A stretch of 64,000 nucleotides of DNA, taken from assembly GCF_021917145.1 (NCBI RefSeq), contig NC_061064.1:4584475-4648474 (forward strand), given 5' to 3'. How positions within the stretch are numbered: the stretch's first letter is position 1; every line of letters begins with the position of its first letter. The position numbers and the translations under genes are program-made. Of this stretch, positions 37,447-60,200 are shown in pieces. This stretch comes from Hypomesus transpacificus (Eukaryota > Chordata > Actinopteri > Osmeriformes > Osmeridae). The notes beneath the pieces are model-generated. The model was not told where the DNA came from, did not search any database, and saw only the letters and a list, made by a program, of their open reading frames with translations.

Positions 37447-40400
37447 GTCTTCTAAAGATGTCCGCTTTTCCATTTCTTTAGTGTCAGTAATTGTGATTGT
37501 AAAGGTGAAATCCCCATGTGAAAGCAGCAAGTGTTATGGAAAGCAGCAAGTGCCATGTTAGTCAGCTGGTGTCCTCCTACTCAGACACAAGTATAAGTAC
37601 TGCCTGATTATGCAATTCAATTTGTTTGTCCTTAGCATGATCATATAGTCTTGATTTTTCTATGAACCTTGAAGAAACAATGTTTTGGACTTGTGGCAAA
37701 GCAGAAGTGCTGCAAGATATTTTCCCACACTGTAGGAAACTGCCTCCAGTTCAAATGTGAACATTCAGTATGTAGCCCTCGAGGAGGCCTAGCCAAACAA
37801 GGAATGGAGTTGATGTTTATGAAGCCAAGCATACTTCAGGCGTGAGCTATCCATGGAAGGACAAGTCGTTTTCAGAATTAAAACTTTATTTGAGCAACTT
37901 TCTTGGAAGTGTGCATTAGTTGGAAGCCATGTGCATATTTTTGCATGAATCCACAATCTTCAACATACTGCCCTCGCCATTGGAACTTTACTTTTCCCAT
38001 TTGTCCCTCAGCGAACAGGAGCACCTGAAAATAAGTCAGAATAATTGAAATATAGCATTACAGGAATGTTTAAAATACAGATACAGCAAGACCAGACTTC
38101 ATTAGTTTACAGTTATCCAACCTGCCATCAGCATCAGGTACTGAACGGCAAAAATCCTAAAGCTACATGCATTACAGGGAGCTAGATGTCCAACTTAAGT
38201 AGTCTCTGCAGAGAGAGTATATTTAGCATGAGGTCATGACCTGCATGCCGATTCAGTTGAATGTGATCCGCCATGGCCTGGCCGCAGTACAGCTAATATG
38301 ATCCGAGGTGTGAGGGCAGAACACCCACACTGCCGCGCCAAAGCTGCTCAACAACGTAGGCCAGGAGTCTAAACATAGAGCCATGGCAGGTCCTTAGGGT
38401 AGGGGCTGAGCCTTAAGTGATGGGCCTCATGTCAAGACTATCCCCTCCCAACTGGCTGAACCACTAGTGAGATAAGTAGCACAGTTGACTGGTCAACTTT
38501 TATCTAGCTTGATAAAAAGGAAAAAGGTCATAACATAAGAAAATGGGATGTTTGGGGGACAACGGGATCACAGAACATTTTGTGCCTATGAGTGCTACAT
38601 TTGTAAGGGCCATATGGGCTACTAATGTGAGCATATCTGACATTGGTTTTGACTGAAGAATTCACCATTAGCATCCTCGGTCAATATAACCTCACAGCTC
38701 AGCGAGAAGATTAAAACTGATCATGCCTTAGTCAGAGACACCCAGAGGTATCACTACCAAGTCAGTTTGTTCTTGAATCATCATAGCTGTGTTATATTAT
38801 TCAGCAAGGTCTTCAAACTAAACACATGAAGGACAGTTTCTTTTACCATTGGTTGATTATTAAAAAGATTATCTAGACTGGAAAGACAATGCAGAAAATA
38901 TATCACGATAAGCATGGGTTACCTTGTCTTTGTCACCTCTTGTCAGAAATGTTGTTTGTGAGTAGACTTGAAAGAGCAAGCTTTTTATATTGGCAAAGCA
39001 CTTAATTATATAATTCTCATTGGCTACTCAATTGACTAATTACCACAGTGCTCAAACAGCTGTGTGTAATTGATGTGAAAACTGGAAACCCTAATAACAA
39101 ATTACAAGTGTCTCGGTTCTAACAGTTTAAAGAACATACTTCCTCCCACTCTTGAATTATTGACTCCACTAACATCATTGGAATGTGATAATAACTCTAA
39201 TGTCCTTTAGTTACAGAAGTCAAATGAACCTGAAACACCAGTGACTCAAGTGGTGGATGCATTCAAATAAGACTATTCAAACTAGGCTCAAGCATACAAG
39301 GCTCGATGTGATCATAACATAGCATAGCAAAAATATCTGAGTAATTTACCATATATTCTGTTTATAAGAATTGAGACAACATACACATTGTGGGGCATAG
39401 AAATAAACAAAATAAAATGTGTTTATTTGCCACATGAGACTACACTTCAGACAAGGTATGAAAATACATGCCATTTCACAGAACAACAAACCACGCACAC
39501 AAAGCCTTAAACATACACTAAACCAGATAACATACTTCTGTGTTATTATCCAAAATAAATGAAAAGCTAATTTTCTTTATCAAAAACATAACACAAAATG
39601 TTATTTAATTTCCAATACAACGTTTGTGTTCTGCACTGGTATTGTCAACATATAAAAATGGTCTGTTTGGTCACAGAAACAGTATGTATCCTACTCTGAA
39701 TACTACATTTGTATAGAATGATCTTCCCAAGAGTTACTACTCAAACTAATCACTGCATACTCAATCGTTGACCATGGTCTGTTTTGAAGAAAGCAGAAAC
39801 AGTAAGACTTAAAACATTGTGTTACAGCCAAAGCAAGCTTACAGACATTCAGCTTTCAACACTCCTTTCAGAACTAAACTACAAGTGCACTTGTGTCTTT
39901 TCTCAACACAGTGAAATAAAGAAAATTTTCAATTCTTGGTCAGAGAACTTGTCTTGGAATGTTGTTATCTTCCTTTCTTACCTTTTCCTTTTTGAAGCAG
40001 ATAAATATTTATTCAAGAGAACTGACAACTTAATCCATGCTGACAATACCTCTCCACTTGTCTTCACAAAGCTTTGATATTTCAAATACTAAACAGGCCG
40101 TTTTAAGTCAAGCTCACCAGCCCCCACTCCAACAATATATTATAGTAACATTCTAACCCTTTTTTATTACATTTTATATAAAAAGTAATGGCGCAAATTA
40201 TATTTATCCCTGGTTAATACAAACACCTCTACTGTCATTTTGTAAACATTTACATTTGAAAACAAACAATTATTTAGTATAAGGAGTAATGTTATGTGCT
40301 TATCAATGTTTCATGAAGAAAAAGGGATGCACAAATCTGAAACGTATTAGCTATTAGATACACTGGAATATATTTGACACATTTTTATATTGTCCCATTA

Positions 40401-41266
40401 TGGGCAAATGTAAGTAACCTAAACAACACACGGTAAGCAGAGACATTGCTTGCTTTGAATGGCCATGCTGATGGCTAGGAAGTATTTGGCATTGTGAAGA
40501 TCATTTACAGTAAAGGATTTGACAATAGGGGCTTTGAGGCCGGAGGAGCCCAGGAACCCCAAGAGGCACCGTGTTCCGCACTCATCTGGACACCAGTGGG
40601 GCTCATTTACACTGTACAAACGTTGTTTTTGAAAGCAGGAAATGACAGCTTTCTGGCCTGTAACAATGATTAAAATGTTTCACACACAGTGAAACCTGGT
40701 GTTGTCCACCTGACCACACACTTCCTGGTGCACTGTCAGAGTAGTCAAAAGTAACACCCAAATGTGGGACAACTTGGTGGTAGCATGTACTAACACAGCC
40801 CTGTTTGCACATATGGTGGTTAGACATTCTAATCTCCAACACTTCCTGTATCATGGCAATAAAGCTATAAAGTGGTAATGGCACTAATGAAAGGGGACTG
40901 AAGACAACAAAAAAAAGCCCTTAAAAAGGCCGGTAAACACCCTTGGGTGATGGGACTATTTTTACTATTCTAAAGAATAAGTATTCTTTTTTATTAGCAT
41001 CAACATACAAAATCGGCCACCTTTCACACAGTCAACACAATGTTATCCAAGCCACCCATTTCATGTCTGTTCATTCTTTAACCTTCCACACAGTAGGTGG
41101 AGCTCTGCGACTCGAGGAAGCCAATAACAATGATCCGACCGGATGTGGAGGAGGAAAAGAGAGCTTGTTAGATTGGGGAGAAAGAACACCTTCCACCTAT
41201 TGATTCACAAGGAGCTCACCACAAAGCTCAAAGGCTATAACAGTAAAGCAAACCAAGCAGCTGAAA
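37447..41266. other. pex12 3' flank and probable long orai2 3' UTR
   Basis: No coding frame is supported. ATTAAA at about 37877 could end the pex12 transcript. For minus-strand orai2, poly(A) signals (TTTATT on plus) occur near 40988 and 39422, so its 3' UTR may be 0.3 or 1.85 kb. Mammalian ORAI2 also has a long 3' UTR. The region 38000-39400 shows no repeats or RNA gene that I can recognise. Confidence 0.45.
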
Positions 41267-42445
41267 TCACACAGCTTGTAGCCCCCTCTCGTGCCCATCC
41301 AGCTGCACCTTGATCTTGTGCAATTCCTCAATCTCCTGGTTGTGGCGCTCCGTCTTGTGGCGCACCAGCGAGCGGTAGAAGTGAATGGTGAACACCACAA
41401 AGATCACCCCCACAGGCACCATGATAATGGTAGAGGCCAGTGCTGCCTGCCAGCCGCTGTTTCCTGGAACGGTGGTCGGTTTAGGGGGCTTAACCCCACC
41501 ACTAGGGGAGCTGCAATTCATCTTGGCCAGCGCAAGCTCGGCGGCTGCTACGGCAACCTGGTTGGCACCTCCAGAGTCCACGGGCAGGAACTTGATCCAG
41601 CAGAGGAGCACCACCTCAGCCAGGAAGAGGAGGATGCCCAGGGCTGTGGAGAAGCCCCAGGCCAGCTCTATATAGTGGTGCATGCGTTCATGGGGGGACT
41701 CGCTCACCGAGTTGAGGTTGTGGATGTTGCTGACCGCTTCCACGTTGGGCAGGATGCAGGTGCTTATGAGCAGGGCAAACAGGTGCACAGCCACCAGCAC
41801 TGTGGTGCACACGCTGAAGGAGATGAGGAGGAAGCGTGGGTAGTTGTACTGCATCTCCAACTGGACTTCAACCATGGCCACCTAGATCAGCACACAAACC
41901 AAAACATCACGTCAACCATCTTCGACTAAGCAGGCATAAATCTGAAAGGCTTATTTATTCGTTCATTGGTTCACATGCTATTAATAGCAGAGGGGGGGGG
42001 GGGGGGATGGCGGAAGCTCTTCCTGTGAGAATTATGATAGGAAGAATGAAGAATGTAGTTTGTTTACTTGAGAAACCCCCAGGAAATGCTTTGACATTAA
42101 ACAAAGGTTAATATGTTTGTTTTAGGAAAAACTGCCAGACAGGGTACAGCTACTGATGACAGAGCCTATCTACATATCTGTAAGAATATCTCTGAGAAAA
42201 TGTATGTGACTCACCATGGCGAAACCTGAGAGCAAAGCTGACGTCCGGCTGGAGGCTTTAAGCTTGGCCCTGCTCAAGTAAAGCTTTCTCCAGGACAGGG
42301 CCTGCACCGAGTGGTGGTTGGAGGTGACCAGCTCCAGGTAACTGCGCCGCACCCAGTCTCTGTAGTCCATCCCCCCGCCATCTTGAACCCGCTCTGAGTT
42401 CCCTGGGGTGGGGGAGCCCATGGGCACATTCAGCTCACTGCTCAT
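41267..42445 (-). CDS. orai2: Calcium release-activated calcium channel protein ORAI2, 2 coding exons
   Basis: Coding exons 42445-42215 and 41881-41267 on the minus strand encode 281 residues. ORAI proteins form the hexameric plasma-membrane Ca2+ channel opened by STIM when stores empty. The N-terminus has the ORAI2 signature [20 protein letters not shown], then [20 protein letters not shown] leading into the pore helix [19 protein letters not shown]82 corresponds to the ORAI1 selectivity residue E106. Further membrane segments are [30 protein letters not shown] and [19 protein letters not shown]. The C-terminal coiled coil [20 protein letters not shown] binds STIM. The splice falls between M77 and V78. 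The extracellular loop before the last segment is longer than in human ORAI2. A non-coding first exon probably lies at about 43280-43400, ending at donor GTATTG. Confidence 0.96.
41990..42006. repeat. G homopolymer in the orai2 intron
   Basis: About 17 G bases within the coding-exon intron. It is likely length-variable and hard to sequence. Confidence 0.8.
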
Positions 42446-45400
42446 GGCAACTGATGGACAACAGAAAAAGAAAAAGTTATTTTTTAAAGATCCAATTCAT
42501 TCACACTGCACATTGTAAATGGTGGAAGGTATTAAGGAAACAAAGACTGAGTGTATTATAACAAGAGCATTTAGTGTTTTTCAAAAAACTGTAAAAGGAC
42601 AGAATTGCTTCAGATAGCTTCAGTCTAAACTTTAGATTTACCCATCTCATGAATGGCTGTTCATTCATCTACAATCAAACTCAAATAATAATGCCTTGTA
42701 AGAGTTGTGACAATGGTGTTGCAATGTGGTGACAGCTATATATATGCTTGAAAATTATCTTGGTCGTGGTGACTGCTGAGTTGACTTCTTGTCATCACTT
42801 AACCAGATGGATAATGTAATTAGTGCCTTTGAGCGCAAATCAACTACTGCGGCAATTAAAGGCCTGTGTTCACTTCAATACATGAACATGCATATATTCT
42901 CACCACGAAGGGATGCGGTACCAATTTCTTTACAACGTAGTTGAAAAATGAGATAGCCAGTCAACCCAGCTGGCTGTCTAGAACACACTGGCAAGCTAAG
43001 CTTGCTCGCTCTACGTCATATGAAAGACACAGAGGCTAGCCTCTATAACCATAGCTTCTATAACCAAAAATGAGACTTTTTCCCATTGTTATCCATCATG
43101 TTATTTCATGATAGAGCGATCTAGAGAATAAAAACTATATTTGACTATATTTGATTATACTCCTCAGCAGCAATTTCGAAGTTCAGTTGTAATTAAAGTG
43201 ATTGTAGACAGAACTAGCTAGACGTTCTAGTTGCTACTTGCCAGCCAGCCAATATAATAATGTTGCATGCATGCAATACCTTTATGCCAAGAAATTCCCC
43301 CGAGTTATTTCATCCACAATCCTTGAAGAACTGCTGAGTGAATTTGTTGTCAAGAGGTGAACGGCTAAATCCTGCAGACTACGTGAGACGTCTGCCCTCC
43401 CTTCCAACCGCCTTCGCGCATTCTGGTCACATGTTAGGGCGTAACCACGTCCGCATCCCAAGAGAGTAGGGAGGAATCCTCCTGAGACAGAGACCGAGGT
43501 GTGTCCACCTGTGTCGTCTTCAGTTCCGAAAAGCCTTTAAAAAACGTTTTAAAAACAGGAACCATTCCGTGTACGTTCTCGATAACAGCGTCTGCTAAAT
43601 GACTACATGTGTAGGCAAGAGAAACATATCACACAATACACTTCAAATTGTTGTTCTGTTTTTAGTACAGTCTGAAGTTTTGAAAATGCGTGCTCATTTA
43701 CTTGTAAACCGTTTTCTGGGTCAACAAATGTCCTTGATTGTTGAGCACCTTTCCTCTGGAACAGGCATCAGTGGAAAACTGACTGATTTAATAAACTCTT
43801 CAAAACTTAAATACACTTTTTACACCGGTCCATTATCTGAAACTGCTTAAATAACAAACATACACTTGTTCTATATACCATATTCAATCAGATGTGCATT
43901 CAAAGAAACTGTCAAATGCACCCATGTTTTTGAGAGTTTAATAATGCCCAATAAATATAAACTAATGACATGTCTTGAAGACACAAACATACAAAAAAAT
44001 CTGACATCCGCAGAATCCACACCAGTGCATACTGTCAGTAACACCATTCAGTTATTTGGCCTAAAGAAGAAATACAAGAAACACATGAGTATGTTAGTCT
44101 TCCATTTCATGACCACAAAATCAAGAATGTTTCAGCTTCATCACACTTTTAAAGATAATAAAGGAACAAATATGTATTACACTTCATTTTAATTTCTAAT
44201 ATCAAAGGATACTTTACCATCTCTTTTTGAGGGTCTGTAAGTATTCTTTTATTTTGCCAGCAGATGGCACACTTGGACAACAGTCCTTCATGAGGTGCGG
44301 TCTGTCAAATTGTAATTCTCATGCTAGAAGAATCTTGGGCCACCCAAACCTTTAAAATCACAAGGTACTATTATTATGCAGGTGCCTACAATCCTTTCTT
44401 ACAGTCTAGTGGATACTAAAGGATGTACCTTTCTCCAGAATTCTAGTTCAAGTCCAGAATACTGTATTTACATGATTCCATCATTCTCCTCAAATGACTA
44501 CTACTACTATAGTACTAGAAAGTAAAGTTTTCCTTAGTTTTGATATTTGACCCGTCTCGGAATGTGTGTCAGTAACAAAGAAAAATGATATTCAAAGTGT
44601 ATTTCAAATAGAACAAACAAGCAAATAATAAAAATGGATATACTTCAAATTCTCTTTTTTTGTAGATAAAGACATAGTAAACTAACACAAAACACCTATT
44701 CTGGTGCTTTGAACCTAAAGTATGTAACCGATAAACGTCTATGCTGCGAGTGATGATTAGCATTTGGAATAATCATTCACAGTGAGGAAAACAGCTGGTC
44801 AGTTTACTCTCATCTGATGTGGTATATATGTAACATTTCATGACAGAAAGGATATTGAACTGGTTAATGTTTAAGTAAAATCAGTATACTGTGTTAAGGA
44901 CCAGCAGCATACAGTAAGGCAACAGAACATCTCTGCCCATCTCCTCACCTGATAGCGCTTAAAATAACTGTACTAAACCAAAAGTTTAACTTTTAGTTTC
45001 TCCCCAATAACATGCACGCTCTTCCACATGTGTTTTGGCAGTTTTCTCCATGGTGTCCTTCACAGGCAATTCAAGATAAAGTCTTGCAAAGACCAACTTA
45101 ATCCAAATTCTAATGCATGTCAGACACAAGACCACGCTCATCAGCATTGGTCTTAAAAAATAAGTAACTGACAAATCAATATCTTTAAGGCTGGAGATCT
45201 TTGTTCCCCCCTTTCCTGTTCTACCAAATTCACAACACCAACACTAACCACCATGCACTCTGATGACAAGTGCAAAAGTTCACAAACCCTCATGTGACGC
45301 AGACAAATGACAGAAAAAAAAGAAGAAAACGTTGGAAGTGCCAACTCAGAAGAAGCTCTTCCAGTCTTTTCAGCCTGAGGCCAAAAAAAAAGAACAAAAA

Positions 45401-45568
45401 GTCGAGTTGAGTTAGTCAGAAGCCGCTCGGCCACTTGAAATGTTCTGGACTGCAGAATGGTGGAACGCCAGCCGGCATTGAAATGACCAAGCCTCCCATT
45501 TGAGGAATACTGGGCCAATCCCATCTTGCCATCTCTCTGGGGTCTCCCAGGCTGAGCAGCAGGGGGTC
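42446..45568. other. orai2 upstream flank and bckdk 3' flank
   Basis: Acceptor TTCCATCAG-like sequence sits just before the orai2 start codon, and the inferred first exon is near 43280-43400, followed by GC-richer DNA to about 43520. A SINE tail relic is at 43575-43605. Minus-strand AATAAA near 44246 may end bckdk, giving a 3' UTR of about 1.3 kb. No additional gene is seen. Confidence 0.5.
43570..43612 (+). mobile_element. SINE 3'-tail relic
   Basis: GATAACAGCGTCTGCTAAAT matches, with one change, the tail of the SINE copies at 49341 and 60327. Only the tail remains; no tRNA-like head is present. Confidence 0.6.
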
Positions 45569-56083
<10,515 letters not shown>

Positions 56084-57242
56084 GTTGAAGATTATTCTTC
56101 ACAAACAGGAGAATCTATTTCTAAATTCTCAAATTCAATGTCTGCCCCAACAGGCCATCAGTCTACACTTTTCCACCGTGCACAAAGGCACGTATCTGAA
56201 AACAAAATTAAGGGGGTACATACGCCTTTATACCGAGATTGACCAGTCTTAAACGGTGTTATTTACAAGACGGTCGGTTCAGCCAATCACAGAAAGGAAA
56301 GGCGGAGAAAACGAAGTGGCCACTCCCGTATATACAGGACGTAGTGTGCGTGCAATAAACAATAGGAACGAGAAGGACCAAAGTACACCATGTTCTTTTT
56401 AAAAAGGAAATACCCCTCTATATATGAAGCATCTCCGATGGAGATTATAATATTTCACGGTACAAGCTTTGCAGATCGGTGGCAAATGCCGTTTAAAAAC
56501 ACGATGGGCAAAAATGTGTTGACATCCTCAGCTGGAAATGTAATCGATTTCTGGCATTTCAGTGTTGTGACACACTGGCAATAAAAACTACTTCCTGTAA
56601 GCTGCATCTTTAAATAATGGAAAGGAAACGGGTTCCATCATTTTTGCATTTGTATTTTTGTAAAGAAGGTACATTGCTTCACTGATGTTAAGGAATACGC
56701 CACATGGCTACACATGTATTGCAATGTGGTTTATTGAGCCCATAACTTGTCCTGCCATTAGCAACTCAATTACCAACTGGGTCATCTGCATGTGTATTCA
56801 TGCATCTAAAACATTAGCCATGTTGAACAATACTAAATTTGCAACATCCTTGTTATTTTTCTCTGAACAATTAAAAATGTAAAAAGTTAAAAAGTAAAAC
56901 AATGAAAACACAATACAGTCAAACATATTTGGTTTCATCAACCTGTTTGTGCACATACTCTTCATCTTGCCAGTTGCTGCCAAACCCACTGGTAACATTG
57001 AGTTTCAAGGAGAGTAAAAGTCAAGGATATACTGAGACGCATTTGTATACCCACATCACTGATCAACACTATAATACAGACTGAACAGTTTTTTTTTTTT
57101 TTTTTCTTCATAAACCAGGAAACGAGGTCCAACTACACATGCTCAGATGCGAGGGGAAAGGAGACTGAAAAGCTGCCCTGCAGAAGTATTGGGATGCAGT
57201 CTCATGACTGCTGAGGCCCAGCTGCTGATGTCTTCCTGTTCC
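56084..57242. other. bckdk 5' flank and lrwd1 3' flank
   Basis: 56084-56390 is the start region of bckdk; no TATA box is evident. A run of about 20 T bases at 57090-57109 would be an A tract in the lrwd1 transcript. Minus-strand AATAAA (TTTATT) near 56730 is a possible lrwd1 poly(A) signal. No coding gene is seen. Confidence 0.5.
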
Positions 57243-60200
57243 TCAGCACTCAGCTCTCTTCAAAATGACCACAATGTTCTTATCTGTGAGGGCCACCGTG
57301 TACTGGAGGTCAGGGTCCATGGCTACGCTGTTGATTGAAGCCCCCACAACTTTGTCCTCTACTGGCCACTCCACAATCTGAAATCAGTGAAATGACATGA
57401 CTCAACTGATACTTGCTCATTGTTTATCATCAGCGAGAAGCTTGATCACACACACACACCGATAGGATTACTGCTGACACCTACTGGTCACTGTAAACAA
57501 ATACACATCCTGTTGCACATCTTGTTCAAAATAGGTTAACCCTTAACTTCCTGACCTGATATGCTAGATGGTGGTATTTGTTATGTAAATAAACCAGTGT
57601 GTCTATATACAGTTTGCTGTTATCTTTCAAAGATAGTTGTTGGACACGGACACCAGCTGTTATTGTGTGTAAGGGAATGAGAGCAACAGAAACCCAGTAC
57701 CTCTGTAGCTGGGACAGTCTTCCTGCTCTGTGAGCTGGTATTGGGGAGGTCTGTGACATGGTACCTCCATAGTCTCCCCTTGTCGTCCCCACACACCACG
57801 TAGCCCTTGCCTGAGGAGGAGAACACATGACTCGGCTTAGAGGCAGAAAGGCACCATTACAATTGTGAACTGACCATTTCCATGTTGATCTAAATCGCGC
57901 AAAACATTTTTTTTTAAACAGGTAGGACAAATTAGGACATGTTTTTTGTTGTTGTTGTTTTTTTTCCTTACAGTTAAGACATGTGACTTGAACTGTAAAT
58001 GGTCTGTACACGTTGTGACAAGTCGAGCGTGTGTTGTACTTGGGGAAGACTCACTGGGGCAGGTGTTGAGAGACAGGTAGGGGATGTCCGTGTTGGCCCA
58101 CTGCAGCTCTGCCAGGATCACAGCGCACACCTGCTTCTTCTTACTGGGCCGCTGGGTGCATGTGTCTCTCCAGCTCCACAGGTAGATGGAGCCCTGCATG
58201 TGGCTTTTAGAGGCTGGGAAAGAGATGACATTTGCATTTCAGGGTTAGCCCTTGGAATTTGCATCTCAGGGTTAGTCATTGGATCAACACTATATGGAGG
58301 CTTTAAGACTGACAATGTCTAATGAGTAGTAAAGTAGTTGGACTCACCAACAATATCATCACTGAGAAATGCCAGGCCATCAATGGTGTGGTAATCAGTG
58401 TCCTTGTCCTCCTTGTCATACACAGGGAAGGTGACCTCATATTCAGCAGACCTTGATGGGGATAAGATTTTTTTTTACAGCTATTACAATCTCCACTAAC
58501 ATCAAAACAAAACACATGGTCCTAAGTTATAGATAATTGACAAAGTTCTAGATTTCCCTCATGCCACCAAAAACCTACGGTTTATGCGGGGTGGTCGTTT
58601 CGCACTCGAGTCAGGAGTAGCGAGTTCCAAGGGAGGAAAATATCCTGACGAGCGCCACCCGCTCACCTGTTCATGGTGTTCTTGCTGAGCTGGATGTTGT
58701 AGCAGTGCAGGCCGTCCTCACAGGCAGCTAGGAGGTGCGTGTCTGGGCTTGAGGGGGCCAGGCAGAGGTGTAGGGGTGTGGAGGAGGCCTCCAACACCAG
58801 CAGCTGACTGGAAGGGGAAAAAGAGAAATGGTCCCATTAGTACTTGTATTTAGGTTTGGATTGTTGGTGTCTGTAGCCTCATTTAGAAAATCATCTTCCA
58901 AATGTGTCTGAACATGATTCAGCGTGCTGCCAAGTGTCACAGACGTTAATGTAAAACTAGCAACATCCTTTCGAGTGCCCATCGGTCACTCACATGACTT
59001 TGAAATTGTACTCGCTGTCCACTCCACCGATGTCCCACATCATGATTCTTTTATCATAAGTTCCAGCTACAGAGGTGGAAGAAGTGGTAAACATAAAAAC
59101 ATTAGAAGAACAAACAATGACTCATTGGGCACACTTAGCAGACCGTCAAAGCCAGTAGCTACATAGTTAACATTCCAGTGTTCTTTTCAGATACAGACCA
59201 ACAAAAACATCATTGAAGGTGTACATTCCATATAAAAAGGGATCGCAAAATGGCCGTCACTCACTGAACAGGAAGTTGCCCTGCTGTGGGCTGAAGCGCA
59301 GGATTGAGATGGCTTTGCGGCTGGCGCGGAACTCTCCGTATGCCAGGTTGGCTCTGGGGTGGATCAGTTTCACCATGCCCCTCTTGCCCCCCGCCGCCAA
59401 GATACGGCAAGGCCGCGCACTGCCACCTCCCTCCCGCGACATCAGCACCAACGACCACGCGAGGGAGAAGAACTCCTGGACGACCGACAATGAGACGACA
59501 GATCAAATGCAAACATACAGAACGACTACACTTTCAGCCTGTAAACATGGAGGTGTGTGAACCTGATAGCAATAGGAGGCAGATAGACAAGATGAAGATC
59601 ACAAAGATATTTGAACATGGGGCGTGAATGCCCGAGTGATTTGAAGCGGTGGTACACAAAAGCTAGTCTCACCTCTCCAGGAACCTTGTGTTTCTTCAAC
59701 ACCTTTCCTGTATCGCAGTCGATTAAACACACAGAATCTCCCCCACAGGTGGCCACTACACGACTCTCTCCACTCGCAGCTGTCAAGAAAATACAGTATT
59801 AGCTATCGCTGCAGGAAATGGCATGCCTTCTATTTACAATATAAAAAACAGTCTATGGGAGTCTTATTTATTTTTATAAACCTTTGACCCTGTCAACACA
59901 GTCAGTTCTCAGTGGCTGAAGCATGCATACAAACAGCCATCCAGCAGGGAAAAGTACTCACCGCTACCTGAGAAACCAGGAGGCGGCTGGAAGGCACAAG
60001 CCCACAGCTGGGTGCTGAGGTCGTCGGGGCTGTTGTTTCTACTGTGACACTGCAGAGCACAGTGGGGCTTCAGACTCACCGGCTCCTGCAGGGATAGATG
60101 GAGAGATGAAAAGAGTAGAAAGGGGGAGATAGGTGATCAAGGAAGATGGAAGGTTGGGGTGTTAATCAATGAGACAACAACGACTGCCTAGCGGGTAACC

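Noticed and set aside
41291-41929. 212-codon plus-strand frame
   Set aside because: It is the antisense shadow of the second orai2 coding exon, which has full family identity on the other strand.
43599-44192. Two plus-strand frames of 83 and 108 codons
   Set aside because: Low-complexity AT-rich translation without domain, and located in the flank between orai2 and bckdk with no splice or poly(A) support.
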